Shown here: positions 37,077-49,730 of the stretch, piece after piece | Layout: the number at the start of each line of letters is the position of its first letter | Numbering within the stretch: the stretch's first letter is position 1 | DNA from: Cardinium hertigii_C | Lineage (GTDB): Bacteria > Bacteroidota > Bacteroidia > Cytophagales > Amoebophilaceae | Assembly: GCF_050864855.1 (NCBI RefSeq) | Contig: NZ_JBOZWW010000048.1 | Coordinates: forward strand, 1-64,000 | DNA length: 64,000 nt | Direction: 5' to 3' | Notes under the pieces: generated by a model | The model's input: the letters and a program-made list of their open reading frames with translations, nothing else | What the model was told of the DNA's origin: nothing | Databases searched by the model: none | Translations under genes and position numbers: made by a program

Positions 37077-39554
37077 ATGGCGATACCTTCCTTACCTAAG
37101 GATTACAATTTTTTAGAACGAGAAAAACATTGGCACCACTTTTGGGAAACAGAAGCTTTATATAGCTGGGACCCCACATTACCTCGTGCAGATACTTTTG
37201 TTGTAGACACCCCCCCTCCTACCATTTCTGGACAGCTGCACATAGGCCATATCTGTAGCTATACACAAGCAGATTTTATAGTCCGATTTCAACGTATGTT
37301 GGGTAAAAATATTTTTTATCCTATGGGATTTGATGACAACGGTTTACCTACGGAACGATTGGTAGAAAAACAAAAAGGGGTCCGTGCAGCCCATATGGAT
37401 AGAACTGATTTTATAAAATTATGTGAGGAGGTAGTAGTTGCGGAAGAAGAAAAGTTTAGACATATTTTTAAATCTATAGCTCTTTCTGTTGACTGGAGCT
37501 TAGAATATCAAACCATTAGTCCACTTTCGCGTAAGCTTGCACAGCTTTCTTTTTTAGCACTTTTTGAAAAAGGTGCACTATACCGTAAGGCACAGCCTAT
37601 GTGGTGGGATCCAGTAGATGGTACTGCTTTGGCACAAGCCGATATGGAAGATAAAACGCGCATGTCCCATATGAATGACATCCTATTTGTCCATGAAACA
37701 ACGCAAACACCTCTTCCTATTGCTACTACTCGACCAGAATTGTTGCCAGCTTGCGTCGCTTTATTCTATCATCCAGATGACTTGCGTTACCAACATTTGG
37801 CGCATACCCACGCAATTACGCCTATATTTAATATCAGGGTCCCTATTTTATCAGATGAACTGGTACAACCCAATAAGGGAACAGGCTTGGTAATGTGCTG
37901 CACCTTTGGAGACCAAACAGATGTAGTATGGTGGAAAAAACATCAACTGCCTACTGCTATTATTTTGAATAAACAAGGTAAGATAACCCATTCTGGTCCA
38001 TTAGAAGGGCTAAAGGTAACAACAGCACGTGAAAAAATTATTCAAATCTTAAAAGATCAGGCACTTTTGGTCAAACAAACGGCCATACATCAGTCTGTAA
38101 AATGCGCAGAACGCTCTGGTGCCCCTTTAGAAATCCTTACTACCCCCCAATGGTTTGTACGAACCATTGAGCACAAAGCAGCCCTTTTGGCTAAAACCAA
38201 TCAACTAAAATGGCATCCTACTGCGATGCAGCATAGACTGGAAGAATGGATCAATGGTATTGCTTGGGATTGGTGCATTAGCCGTCAACGCTATTTTGGT
38301 GTTCCTTTTCCTGTATGGTATTCTAAAAGACCTGGTGAAGAAGGGAAAATATTGCTACCCAAATTAGACGAATTACCTGTAGACCCACTTCAGAATCTAC
38401 CCACAGGCTATACAAGAGAAGAGGTAGAACCAGACTATGATGTAATGGATACTTGGGCCACCAGTAGTATTTCGCCACAACTTTCTTCCCATGCGATTCA
38501 TAAAGACTTCAGTGTAGACTATAAGAGGCACCAGCAGTTGTTTCCAATGGATTTACGGCCCCAGGCCCATGAAATTATACGTACTTGGGCTTTTTATACT
38601 TTACTAAAGTCTCATTTGCATGAAGACAGTCTTCCTTGGAAAAATATTATGATTAATGGATGGTGCCTGTCTCCAGATAAACAAAAAATGTCTAAATCTA
38701 AAGGAAACGTACTCCTTCCTGAAAAATTGTTGGCAACATATGGGGCTGATGTAATCCGCTATTGGGCCGCCAATGCCCGTTTGGGAGTAGATACTTGCTA
38801 TTCTGAAGATGTGATGAAAAATGGGAAACGACTGGTTACTAAATTGTGGAATGCTGGTAAATTTCTCTTGAGCCATTTTGATAAAGTAGACTTATTACAT
38901 CAGCCTCTGCCATTTAATCTATTAAAGATTACCCATACTTTAGATAAATGGCTTTTGCAGTCACTAGCTGCCTTAACTGAAAAGGTCTCTCTACATTGGC
39001 TGGCCTACGGGTATGCAGAGGCTTTAGAGTGTGTAGAAAAATTCTTTTGGTCTGTTTTTTGTGATGACTATATCGAAATTAGTAAAACTAGGGTCTACAA
39101 TGCTATGGAGGAGGATCATCAAGGTCAGACTAGTGCCATTATAACGCTTTACCATGCGTTTTATGGTCTATTACAACTTTTTGCACCTATTTTGCCCCAC
39201 ATTACAGAGGAACTTTCCCATGGACTTTATCCACACAAAGGCTCTATACACCAAAGGGGTAATTGGCCCAAATGGCCATTAGCGCTTTCTGTAAGTCAAA
39301 TACAACTGGATCAAGTAGCGCACCTTAGAGAAATTATTAAATTGGTACGCAAAGCCAAAGCAGATGGTAAACTTTCTATAAAAGCTCCAATTGAGCTACT
39401 AACCATTCAGGGTATGGCTTTGGAAGAAGATTTAAAAAAAGAGCTAAAAGCCGTCACAGCTGCTACACACATAGTATTTAGTGACGCACTATTGGATCAT
39501 ACGGGCGTACAAGTAGTAGGCAAACAATGCATGATATGGATCATATGGAGCTAA
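37077..39554 (+). CDS. valS: Valyl-tRNA synthetase (Rickettsia/archaeal-like form)
   Basis: ValS charges tRNA-Val. The HIGH motif is at about residue 55 (GQLHIGHICSYTQADF) and KMSKSKGN at about residue 538; an editing domain lies between them (ATTRPELLPACVALFYHP), followed by an anticodon-binding domain. At about 825 residues it lacks the long C-terminal coiled coil of typical bacterial ValS. The segment after HIGH reads GFDDNGLPTERLVEK instead of the usual bacterial GTDHAGIATQ. From memory this matches the ValS of Rickettsia closely along its whole length. Horizontal exchange between Rickettsiales and this lineage is therefore likely. The ATG at 37077 is preferred over 37047 because of the promoter position and the family N-terminus. 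Confidence 0.95.
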   Translation: MAIPSLPKDYNFLEREKHWHHFWETEALYSWDPTLPRADTFVVDTPPPTISGQLHIGHICSYTQADFIVRFQRMLGKNIFYPMGFDDNGLPTERLVEKQKGVRAAHMDRTDFIKLCEEVVVAEEEKFRHIFKSIALSVDWSLEYQTISPLSRKLAQLSFLALFEKGALYRKAQPMWWDPVDGTALAQADMEDKTRMSHMNDILFVHETTQTPLPIATTRPELLPACVALFYHPDDLRYQHLAHTHAITPIFNIRVPILSDELVQPNKGTGLVMCCTFGDQTDVVWWKKHQLPTAIILNKQGKITHSGPLEGLKVTTAREKIIQILKDQALLVKQTAIHQSVKCAERSGAPLEILTTPQWFVRTIEHKAALLAKTNQLKWHPTAMQHRLEEWINGIAWDWCISRQRYFGVPFPVWYSKRPGEEGKILLPKLDELPVDPLQNLPTGYTREEVEPDYDVMDTWATSSISPQLSSHAIHKDFSVDYKRHQQLFPMDLRPQAHEIIRTWAFYTLLKSHLHEDSLPWKNIMINGWCLSPDKQKMSKSKGNVLLPEKLLATYGADVIRYWAANARLGVDTCYSEDVMKNGKRLVTKLWNAGKFLLSHFDKVDLLHQPLPFNLLKITHTLDKWLLQSLAALTEKVSLHWLAYGYAEALECVEKFFWSVFCDDYIEISKTRVYNAMEEDHQGQTSAIITLYHAFYGLLQLFAPILPHITEELSHGLYPHKGSIHQRGNWPKWPLALSVSQIQLDQVAHLREIIKLVRKAKADGKLSIKAPIELLTIQGMALEEDLKKELKAVTAATHIVFSDALLDHTGVQVVGKQCMIWIIWS

Positions 39555-39587
39555 CCAAGCTATTATCAATACCACCCCAAGGCTTAT

Positions 39588-40766
39588 ATGTATCGCAACC
39601 AACTTATACCATTGATCTCCATACAAGAAAACAGTCATGCAGCCATCTATTTGCACATTCCATTTTGTAAACAAGCATGCCACTATTGTGCCTTCCATTT
39701 TAGCACAAATTTAAAGCTTAAATCATTGGTAGTCAAAAGTATGCTTAAAGAAATTGTGCTACGTCAAAATGATTTACAACGTATGCCCATTACCAGTATT
39801 TATTTTGGAGGAGGTACGCCTTCTTTATTATCTCTTTCAGAAATAAACCAACTATTGAATCAAGTGATACGCTATTTCCCTATAGCGCCATCAGCAGAGG
39901 TTACGTTAGAGGCAAATCCTGATGACATCACCTTAGAAAAATTGCAAGGATGGTACCATATGGGTATCAATAGACTGAGTATAGGGATACAGTCTTTTAA
40001 TGATACTGTATTGCGTTATATGAATAGAACCCATACGGGTGCAATGGCCCAAAGAAGTATAGCGTGGGCACGTGCTGCTGGTTTTAATAATTTAAATATA
40101 GACCTTATGTATGGGCTTCCTGCTACTACTACACAGGATTGGTCTGCCGACTTAACGCAAGTTCTACTTTTGGAACCAGATCATATTGCTGCCTATTGTT
40201 TAACCATTAAACCCAAAACCGTATTGGGTTATTGGCATCAAAAAGGCATCATGGTTGAAGCAGATGAAACACTAATGGCAGAACAATTTGAATCAGCAAT
40301 AGAAACTTTCTCTAAACAAGGGTACGTGCACTATGAAATTTCTAATTTTTGCAAGCCAGAAAAATATTCCAGACACAATACCAACTACTGGAAATCAGGT
40401 CCATATATAGGTATAGGACCCGGTGCACATGGCTACAATGGGTCACAAAGACAATGGAATATTGATCATAATCCACTTTATGTTAAGGCGATTCAAGATG
40501 GTAAAATTCCCTATACCGAAGAAATATTAACCATTGCCAATCACATCAATGAATACATTATGACCAGTATTAGAACCTGCTGGGGATGTGATTTTGATTG
40601 GATTTATAAAAAATATGCTATTGACCTGATGTACATACAAAAAGATTATTTAGAAAAAATTATACTATGGGGATTGGGTTGCATAAGCGGTCATACACTT
40701 TATTTAACAAATAGTGGTAAATTAGTAGCTGATCAAATAGCTAGTGATCTTTTTGTGGAGGATTGA
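39588..40766 (+). CDS. hemW: HemW-like radical SAM protein
   Basis: This 392-residue protein of the HemN/HemW family has the radical SAM cluster CKQACHYC directly after YLHIPF, then FGGGTPSLL and RLSIGIQSF. HemW acts as a heme chaperone and lacks the N-terminal features of true coproporphyrinogen oxidase HemN. No heme biosynthesis gene is nearby, which also favours HemW. It lies 33 bp after valS, so it may be co-transcribed with it. Confidence 0.9.
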   Translation: MYRNQLIPLISIQENSHAAIYLHIPFCKQACHYCAFHFSTNLKLKSLVVKSMLKEIVLRQNDLQRMPITSIYFGGGTPSLLSLSEINQLLNQVIRYFPIAPSAEVTLEANPDDITLEKLQGWYHMGINRLSIGIQSFNDTVLRYMNRTHTGAMAQRSIAWARAAGFNNLNIDLMYGLPATTTQDWSADLTQVLLLEPDHIAAYCLTIKPKTVLGYWHQKGIMVEADETLMAEQFESAIETFSKQGYVHYEISNFCKPEKYSRHNTNYWKSGPYIGIGPGAHGYNGSQRQWNIDHNPLYVKAIQDGKIPYTEEILTIANHINEYIMTSIRTCWGCDFDWIYKKYAIDLMYIQKDYLEKIILWGLGCISGHTLYLTNSGKLVADQIASDLFVED

Positions 40767-40832
40767 TAGTTGAGATGGTATCATCCAATCTAATTTTTAT
40801 GGTTAGATCAATAAGCGTAATATTTATTTTCA

Positions 40833-42674
40833 ATGCGCACTTATTCTAGGATTTTAGATTACGCAGGGCCTTTGGGAAGACGCTCTTTGTATTACTTCTT
40901 TGCGATCCTTTTATCCATTTTTTTTGGATTGGCCACCTATGGCTTAGTGATTCCTTTGCTTAAAATATTATTTAATCAAGAAGCGTTAAACCATCTACTG
41001 TTAGACCAGCCATCCTTTCCAAAACCGCACCTTGATACACATTATTTAACCAAATTATTTAATTACTGCTTTATAAGCATCATTATACATCAAGGTAAAA
41101 TAGGTGCACTCTTTTGGTTGGCATTTTTATTTATGTTGTCTAACGCAATTAGTGGCTTTTTTAGGTATGTAGCAGATATTTCCATGGCTAAAGTACGCAT
41201 AAATCTAGTGCATAATTTGCGTCTTTCACTCTTTAAACACATCTTATCCCTTCCTACTCAATACTTTACCCATCAAAAGAAAGGGGATCTAATAGCACGT
41301 ATTACTGTTGATATTCAAGAAATAGAACATACAGTAGCGGATACTTTACGGGTATTCTTAAAAGAACCGACCCAACTCTTTTGTTACATAGCTGTTCTAT
41401 TTTACATGTCGCCAAAACTTAGCCTATTTACCCTACTATTTTTACCGATTGCTGGATGGAGCATAGCTGAAATTATACAATCTTTGCGTAAATGGACCGA
41501 TCAAACCCAAAAGTCACTGGGTAACTTAATGAATGTAACTGAAGAAACGATAAGCGCTATACAGGTTATAAAAAATTTTGGGGCCCAGAAATATGCTATT
41601 GATCAGTTTAAAAAAGAAGCAAAGTGGTATGTCCGTACCCATATGGCGGTAGCTAAAAAAAGCTATATGATTGCGCCTATATCTGCATCATTGAGTGTAG
41701 GAGCAGTTTCCATTATACTTGCTTACGGTGGCTATTTGCTTCTTTTAGATCGTAGCATCATGCTTACAACCAGTTCTTTTATTGCCTACATTATTATTTG
41801 CTCCCAGACACTTATACCGATTAAAATGATTGGAAGATGTATGGGCCATATTCAAAGAGGCATGGCTGCTGGAAGACGTATTTTTGATTTACTAGATGAA
41901 AAATCTGAGTCGAAAAAAAAATTAAAAACCTATACCACTACCACATTCAAAAGTACAATCATTTTTAACAATGTTTCTTTTGCTTATAAGGATGCAAAAA
42001 AGGTTTTACATCGGGTTAATTTTACGATTCAAAAAGGTGAAACAGTTGCATTGGTTGGTGCTTCTGGATCGGGAAAATCTACTCTTTTATCGCTTCTATC
42101 AGGCCTTTATCAACCAAGTGATGGAACCATTGAAATAGACCATCTACCTATTTCCCATATTAATCAGCCATCATTACATCGTTTAATGGGCATTGTTTCA
42201 CAAGAATCTATTTTATTTCACGATACAATTTTTAACAATATTACCCTCAACAGAGCAGAATTTAGCAAGAAAGAGGTGATAGAAGCGGCTCGAATAGCTT
42301 GTGCGGATCATTTTATTATGCGTTTGCCTCAAGCATATGATACCATTATTGGAGAAAATGGAAATAAACTCTCTGGTGGTCAAAAACAATGTATTTGTAT
42401 TGCAAGAGCGATATTAGGCCATCCACCCATCTTAGTTTTCGATGAAGCATCTTCAGCTTTAGACACTGCTTCTGAACGAAGGCTACAAGAAAGTCTTGAA
42501 TTATTTATTAAAGATAAAACCTCTATCGTGGTGTCCCATAGGTTAAGTACCATCTGTCATGCTGACAAAATTATTGTATTAGAGCAAGGAAAAATAGTAG
42601 AACAGGGCACCCATTCAAAACTATTGGCACAAGAAGGACTTTATAAAAAATTATTTTTAGGACACCAAGGTTAG
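40833..42674 (+). CDS. MsbA-like lipid ABC exporter
   Basis: This 613-residue half-transporter has an N-terminal ABC transmembrane domain (about residues 1-330) and an ATPase with Walker A GASGSGKS, Q-loop GIVSQESILFH, signature LSGGQKQ, Walker B ILVFDEASSALD and H-loop VSHRLST. The family in Bacteroidota flips lipid A core or phospholipids across the inner membrane. In this window it complements lpxB and the LpxL-family enzyme. The lipid substrate is inferred from family resemblance. Confidence 0.88.
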   Translation: MRTYSRILDYAGPLGRRSLYYFFAILLSIFFGLATYGLVIPLLKILFNQEALNHLLLDQPSFPKPHLDTHYLTKLFNYCFISIIIHQGKIGALFWLAFLFMLSNAISGFFRYVADISMAKVRINLVHNLRLSLFKHILSLPTQYFTHQKKGDLIARITVDIQEIEHTVADTLRVFLKEPTQLFCYIAVLFYMSPKLSLFTLLFLPIAGWSIAEIIQSLRKWTDQTQKSLGNLMNVTEETISAIQVIKNFGAQKYAIDQFKKEAKWYVRTHMAVAKKSYMIAPISASLSVGAVSIILAYGGYLLLLDRSIMLTTSSFIAYIIICSQTLIPIKMIGRCMGHIQRGMAAGRRIFDLLDEKSESKKKLKTYTTTTFKSTIIFNNVSFAYKDAKKVLHRVNFTIQKGETVALVGASGSGKSTLLSLLSGLYQPSDGTIEIDHLPISHINQPSLHRLMGIVSQESILFHDTIFNNITLNRAEFSKKEVIEAARIACADHFIMRLPQAYDTIIGENGNKLSGGQKQCICIARAILGHPPILVFDEASSALDTASERRLQESLELFIKDKTSIVVSHRLSTICHADKIIVLEQGKIVEQGTHSKLLAQEGLYKKLFLGHQG

Positions 42675-42742
42675 ATTAAATGTCTTTTCAAGATAATTTT
42701 TAACCTTTAATACTACATTCAGGTTGCTAAACATTATTGGTT

Positions 42743-43399
42743 ATGGAAAACTTTTATATAGATGATTTTATCATATTTTATACGGCAAACCTGTTTAATC
42801 TTCTAACGCCAGGTGCTAATTTTGCCATTATAACATGTCATAGTAGCACCATTTCTAGAAAAGCAGGTATGATGACTATTATAGGGATTGTCTCTAGTGC
42901 CTTTATATCTAAAGGATGTGCCATTTGTGCCATTGGTTTTATTACTACTAAACTATTTTGGTGCTTCCAATTGGTCAAATATATGGGTTGTATGTACCTA
43001 TTTTACTTAGGAATTGGATACTTGTGGCATTCTATAACTATGAAGACAGTGCAAAAAAAATTAGATGCTATTGTATTCGACAAAGCTTTAAGCAAATCTT
43101 CTATGCAGTATATACCAATCTTTCGCATAGGATTTTTAACAGACATGTTCAATCCTCAGGCATTATTTGGTTTTATGACTATTGTTTCTTCTACCCTCCA
43201 TCCAGAAACTACTTTTTTAATCCGACTTTGCTATGTACTAATATTGATTTGTACATCTTTTATTTGGTATACATGTATGGTTTTTCTTTTTTCTCATCCC
43301 ATGTTGACAAAGAAGCTATATAGTTTTTTTCCATGGATCAGGTGGTTAAGTGGCATTAGTTTGATAGGTATTGCTTTTAAAATACTATTTATAGGCTAA
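42743..43399 (+). CDS. LysE/RhtB-family amino-acid exporter
   Basis: About 218 residues form six hydrophobic segments. The N-terminus contains LLTPGANFAIITCHSS, which resembles the conserved TPGPN-x-x motif of the LysE/RhtB family, and the middle contains a conserved-type FNPQALFGFM. Such proteins export amino acids or related metabolites. Upstream TTG 42737 is in frame; the ATG at 42743 is chosen. The substrate is unknown. Confidence 0.75.
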   Translation: MENFYIDDFIIFYTANLFNLLTPGANFAIITCHSSTISRKAGMMTIIGIVSSAFISKGCAICAIGFITTKLFWCFQLVKYMGCMYLFYLGIGYLWHSITMKTVQKKLDAIVFDKALSKSSMQYIPIFRIGFLTDMFNPQALFGFMTIVSSTLHPETTFLIRLCYVLILICTSFIWYTCMVFLFSHPMLTKKLYSFFPWIRWLSGISLIGIAFKILFIG

Positions 43400-43595
43400 A
43401 CTAAAGTAGATACGTTAATATGACCAGACGATTGCAGCAATAGATTTTTAATTTTTAAGCTAAACAGTTAGATAGCATCTATAGTATTGCCAGATGCATA
43501 TATTAAAATGGGTTACGAAATTAGAGGGTATTAACCCATATAAATGGCTATATTTAGGATATTTTATGTAAGCGTATAATTCAACATTAAGCAAT

Positions 43596-44171
43596 ATGAA
43601 AAAAATACTAAAAAACTATTACAGTCAAGTGGGTATATTATTTGCATCTGTATTCTGCATGAATTTTACTTCTAAAGTAGTATACTGTGCGTTATTATTT
43701 ACTTTTTTAACATTTATTTTAAATAGCATAGCAAATGGCCATGGCCATCGAAAAGCAACTACAAGCATTCTATTATCAACCACTACTTCATTTGGGTTAT
43801 TATACCATAAGCAATATTGCATCGCTGGGAAACCTATTGGTGGACTTATAGGAACTTCTTTGTTTGCTATATTGGTTGCTGGTTATATAGGTTTCAAACT
43901 TTTCTTAAAGTTAAAGGCTAGATATAGCTTTGTGGTAAGCAATTTTATCAGTTTATTACTTGCTGCATTGGTCGACCATTTGATAATGGCTCTATTTTTC
44001 ATTAAAGAATTTCCTATAGATAAGGTTTGCCTAATATTTTATAAAGAAACAACGTATACTACCTTCTTTACATGTGTAGTATGCCTATGTTTAGCTGCAA
44101 TTTTATATGTAAAAGTAGTTTATTCCAATATAAAAAGCCTGTACATCTTTAGACCTTTACCGTCTAAGTAA
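43596..44171 (+). CDS. Multi-spanning membrane protein, possibly YhhQ/VUT family
   Basis: This 191-residue protein has about six membrane segments. TFLTFILNSIANGHGHRKA and the later NFISLLLAALVDHLIM sit where YhhQ/VUT queuosine-precursor transporters have their conserved segments, but the usual acidic residues in the first motif are replaced (Asn, Ala). It could be a divergent or repurposed member, or an unrelated membrane protein. There are no queuosine genes nearby. Function is not assigned. Confidence 0.4.
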   Translation: MKKILKNYYSQVGILFASVFCMNFTSKVVYCALLFTFLTFILNSIANGHGHRKATTSILLSTTTSFGLLYHKQYCIAGKPIGGLIGTSLFAILVAGYIGFKLFLKLKARYSFVVSNFISLLLAALVDHLIMALFFIKEFPIDKVCLIFYKETTYTTFFTCVVCLCLAAILYVKVVYSNIKSLYIFRPLPSK

Positions 44172-44237
44172 TATAAAATATTTCGATCGTAAGTAAAGCA
44201 TAATAAATGTGATTACAACAAGATCCAATAATCCCAA

Positions 44238-44792
44238 ATGGTCCTCAATAGATCTTTTTTTATACAAGATACCAATACGGTCAGTACCAATTTAATTGGT
44301 AAACTATTATGTTTTCATAAATTTAAGGGAATTATTACTGAAACGGAGAGTTATATTGGTACAGATGATCCTGCTTGTCATGCAGCTAAAGGTATGACCA
44401 AAAGAACCAAAGTCATGTTTGGACTAGCTGGATTTAGCTATGTATATTTTATATATGGCAAATATTACTGTTTAAATATTGTTACGGAAGCTTTAAATTT
44501 TCCAGCTGCTACACTTATTAGAGGTATAAAACTAATCAATCCACCCTATACTTACCTAAATGGTCCAGGCAAACTTTGTCAGTATTTAGGCATTAATTTA
44601 ATGCATAATGCGATCGATGTAACCGTATCAAAAACATTATATATTAAAGATATAGGTTGTCAATTAGTTTATCACTCAACACCCAGAATAGGGATTTCAA
44701 AAGGGTTAGATAAAATATGGCGCTATGTTGTGACAGATATAGATTGTATACCAGCTATGCCACCTAAGCTAGTTTGTACCACTATTTTGTAA
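44238..44792 (+). CDS. Alkyladenine DNA glycosylase (AAG/Mpg family)
   Basis: This 184-residue enzyme removes 3-methyladenine and other alkylated or deaminated purines. Motifs are LIGKLLCF, the catalytic ITETESYIGTDDPACHA, the conserved KAKYFIYG-like YVYFIYGKYYCLNIV and LNGPGKLCQYLGI. The catalytic Glu is present in TETESY. It is transcribed in the same direction as ileS, 75 bp downstream. It joins mutY, ruvB, ruvX and priA as DNA repair and recombination functions in this window. Confidence 0.93.
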   Translation: MVLNRSFFIQDTNTVSTNLIGKLLCFHKFKGIITETESYIGTDDPACHAAKGMTKRTKVMFGLAGFSYVYFIYGKYYCLNIVTEALNFPAATLIRGIKLINPPYTYLNGPGKLCQYLGINLMHNAIDVTVSKTLYIKDIGCQLVYHSTPRIGISKGLDKIWRYVVTDIDCIPAMPPKLVCTTIL

Positions 44793-44866
44793 TAATAGGA
44801 CCTAACTTTTTCATTAAATTGTAGCACATAGTGTGTTGCATTAAAGATTTAATTACCTACACGTAG

Positions 44867-48187
<3,321 letters not shown>

Positions 48188-48324
48188 ATTTTGGCAAATT
48201 TGATTTTAAAGATCTATTTAGTATCATTATAGTAGATATAGCTGCTTATAAAATCGGGTAGTTAAACGGCCCCTTTAAAATAAGTAGCATACATTATGAA
48301 TACCTAAATAAATAAATTATAATT

Positions 48325-48480
48325 ATGAAAATAAAAAAAGGTTTTGCATTGCATTTGCTACTATTAGCCGGATGTGGTGGCATAAATCATACCCATAAAA
48401 TTTCCCCAAATCTTATAGAGGATCATAGTAAAAAAGATAAGGAACTTACATCAACGAATGCTGCCTATAAGGCTAGATAG
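48325..48480 (+). CDS. Small lipoprotein, interrupted at its 3' end by an IS
   Basis: This 51-residue protein starts MKIKKGFALHLLLLAGCGG, a clear lipobox (LLAGC), and has a short polar mature part (SKKDKELTSTNAAYKAR). The stop codon TAG lies inside the left terminal repeat of the IS at 48477. Joining the two flanks at the CTAG target gives only three more residues (LPK) before another stop, so the protein was probably already about 54 residues or cut earlier. Similar small lipoproteins of unknown function are common in Bacteroidota; no family is recognised. Confidence 0.6.
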   Translation: MKIKKGFALHLLLLAGCGGINHTHKISPNLIEDHSKKDKELTSTNAAYKAR

Positions 48481-49332
48481 TGTCGTCATGAAATATTTTG
48501 TATATTTGTTTTGTAGTTCATATTATATTTTTAGATCATAACATCAATTATATTTATAGATGTCTAAATGGATTCACCGTCATGATATTTCAGACAAAGT
48601 ATGGTCTATTTTATCACCTCTACTTCCAGGTCAACAAGGAGGTTGGGGAGCTGTTGCCAAAGATAATAGACTGTTTATTAATGCAGTATTTTGGATTTTA
48701 CGTACAGGATCTCCTTGGCGTGATCTTCCATCGAGCTATGGAGATTGGAAAAACACTCATCGTAGATTTTCTCGCTGGAGAGATAATGGTATATGGGAGA
48801 GGATCTTAGAAAAACTGATTAATAATACTGATTTTAAATGGCTTATGATTGATGCTACTTATATTAAAGTACATATACATGGAACGGGTGCAAAAGGAGG
48901 CAACCAATCTATGAGTCGAACAAAAGGGGGCTTAATACGAAGCTACATTTGGCCGTGGATGCGTCTGGTATGCCGATCAGAGCTATTATCACAGAAGGTA
49001 CCAGAGCTGATTGTAGCCAATCTCCATATCTTATTGAGGGGATAACTCCAAAGCATTTGTTGGCAGACCGTGCCTATGATACCGATAAAATCATTAAATA
49101 TACTATAGAAAAAGGTATTGTTCCTGTTATCCCTTCCAAGAAAAACAGAAAAACAAAACGTTATTTTGACAAGAATTTATATAAATTCCGACATCTTATT
49201 GAGAATATGTTTCTCAAAATTAAGCAATGGAGAGGAATCTCCACTAGGTATGCAAAGAACACAGCATCCTTCTTGGCAGCTGTCCAAATTAGATGTATCC
49301 ATTTATGGGCTAACTTTTTATGACGACACTAT
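48477..49332 (+). mobile_element. Complete IS5-family (IS427-type) insertion sequence
   Basis: An 856-bp element is bounded by inverted repeats ATAGTGTCGTCAT and ATGACGACACTAT and flanked on both sides by CTAG (48473-48476 and 49333-49336), the target duplication typical of the IS427 group. It encodes one transposase in two overlapping frames. TATATTTG at 48501-48508 is a promoter candidate inside the left end. The intact ends, target duplication and DDE residues suggest recent insertion and possible activity. Confidence 0.9.
48560..49323 (+). CDS. IS427-type transposase made by -1 frameshift
   Basis: The first frame (48560-49045) encodes the N-terminal part with helix-turn-helix-like SPWRDLPSSYGDWKNTHRRF and the first catalytic Asp in MIDATYIKVH. 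The second frame, in the -1 register and ending at 49323, carries the second Asp (LLADRAYDTDK) and the Glu (HLIENMFLKIKQWRGISTRY). The frames join at AAAAGGGGGC (48922-48931); reading GGC then stepping back one base gives the family sequence KGGLNTKLHLAVDA. Programmed ribosomal frameshifting or transcript slippage at such A/G runs is known in this IS group, so the gene is probably functional and not a pseudogene. Confidence 0.85.
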
Positions 49333-49336
49333 CTAG

Positions 49337-49391
49337 ACTTCCGAAATAGACAAATTAGAGTCTGGGGACTTTCACCCCATTTGTTTCACAC
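49337..49391 (-). other. Possible 5' fragment of a group II intron
   Basis: On the minus strand the IS5 transposase reading breaks just after GISDG, and from 49391 the sequence reads GTGTGAAACAAAT, then GGGGTGAAAGTCCCC. Group II introns start with GUGYG and often carry a GGUGAAAGUCC-type stem soon after. The fragment is only 55 bp and ends at the CTAG target of the IS at 48477. It may be the remaining 5' end of an intron that had inserted into the older IS. This is a motif-level suggestion. Confidence 0.35.
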
Positions 49392-49598
49392 CTGTACCGG
49401 CGTGCCATCAGAAATACCATACATATGACTGATAATAAGGAGACCTATAATTAAACGAATAGGCAAAGGAGGCTGACCAGGTCCATAGCTAAAACCGCGG
49501 TCTAAATCTGATGCTAAGGAGTGCCAAGGAATCGAATTAGATAACTGGAATAATGGATGTTTCGAGTTAAGAAAACTAGACAAGCGTTGCTCAAACAA
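49386..49598 (-). pseudogene. IS5-family transposase, N-terminal fragment
   Basis: The frame encodes about 65 residues of IS5-type N-terminus (SIPWHSLASDLDRGFSYGPG, then PPLPIRLIIGLLIISHMYGISD) and then leaves the family sequence. The frame is open further upstream on its strand (to about KIRIKSKKINHSLERLFEQ) without a clear ATG. With the terminal repeats at 49731-49780 it is the left part of the same IS type whose right end opens the window. The rest of the element is missing. Confidence 0.75.
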
Positions 49599-49730
49599 AC
49601 GCTCAAGGCTATGATTTATTTTCTTAGATTTTATCCTTATTTTGCAAGCTTTTTATACAAAACAACGTAAAAACTGGTTATTAACCATATATAAATTCAA
49701 CCATTTATTTGCTGATTAACAAATAACTAT

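Noticed and set aside
42958..43323. 121-residue ORF inside the LysE-like gene
   Set aside because: Out-of-frame shadow rich in Tyr, Cys and Phe; the LysE frame has motif and membrane pattern.
48498..48809. Separate 103-residue ORF at the IS left end
   Set aside because: Overlaps the transposase start in another frame and shows no transposase motif.
48949..49323. Second IS frame as an independent gene
   Set aside because: It lacks a start of its own that fits and completes the DDE triad of the first frame; a frameshift product explains it better.
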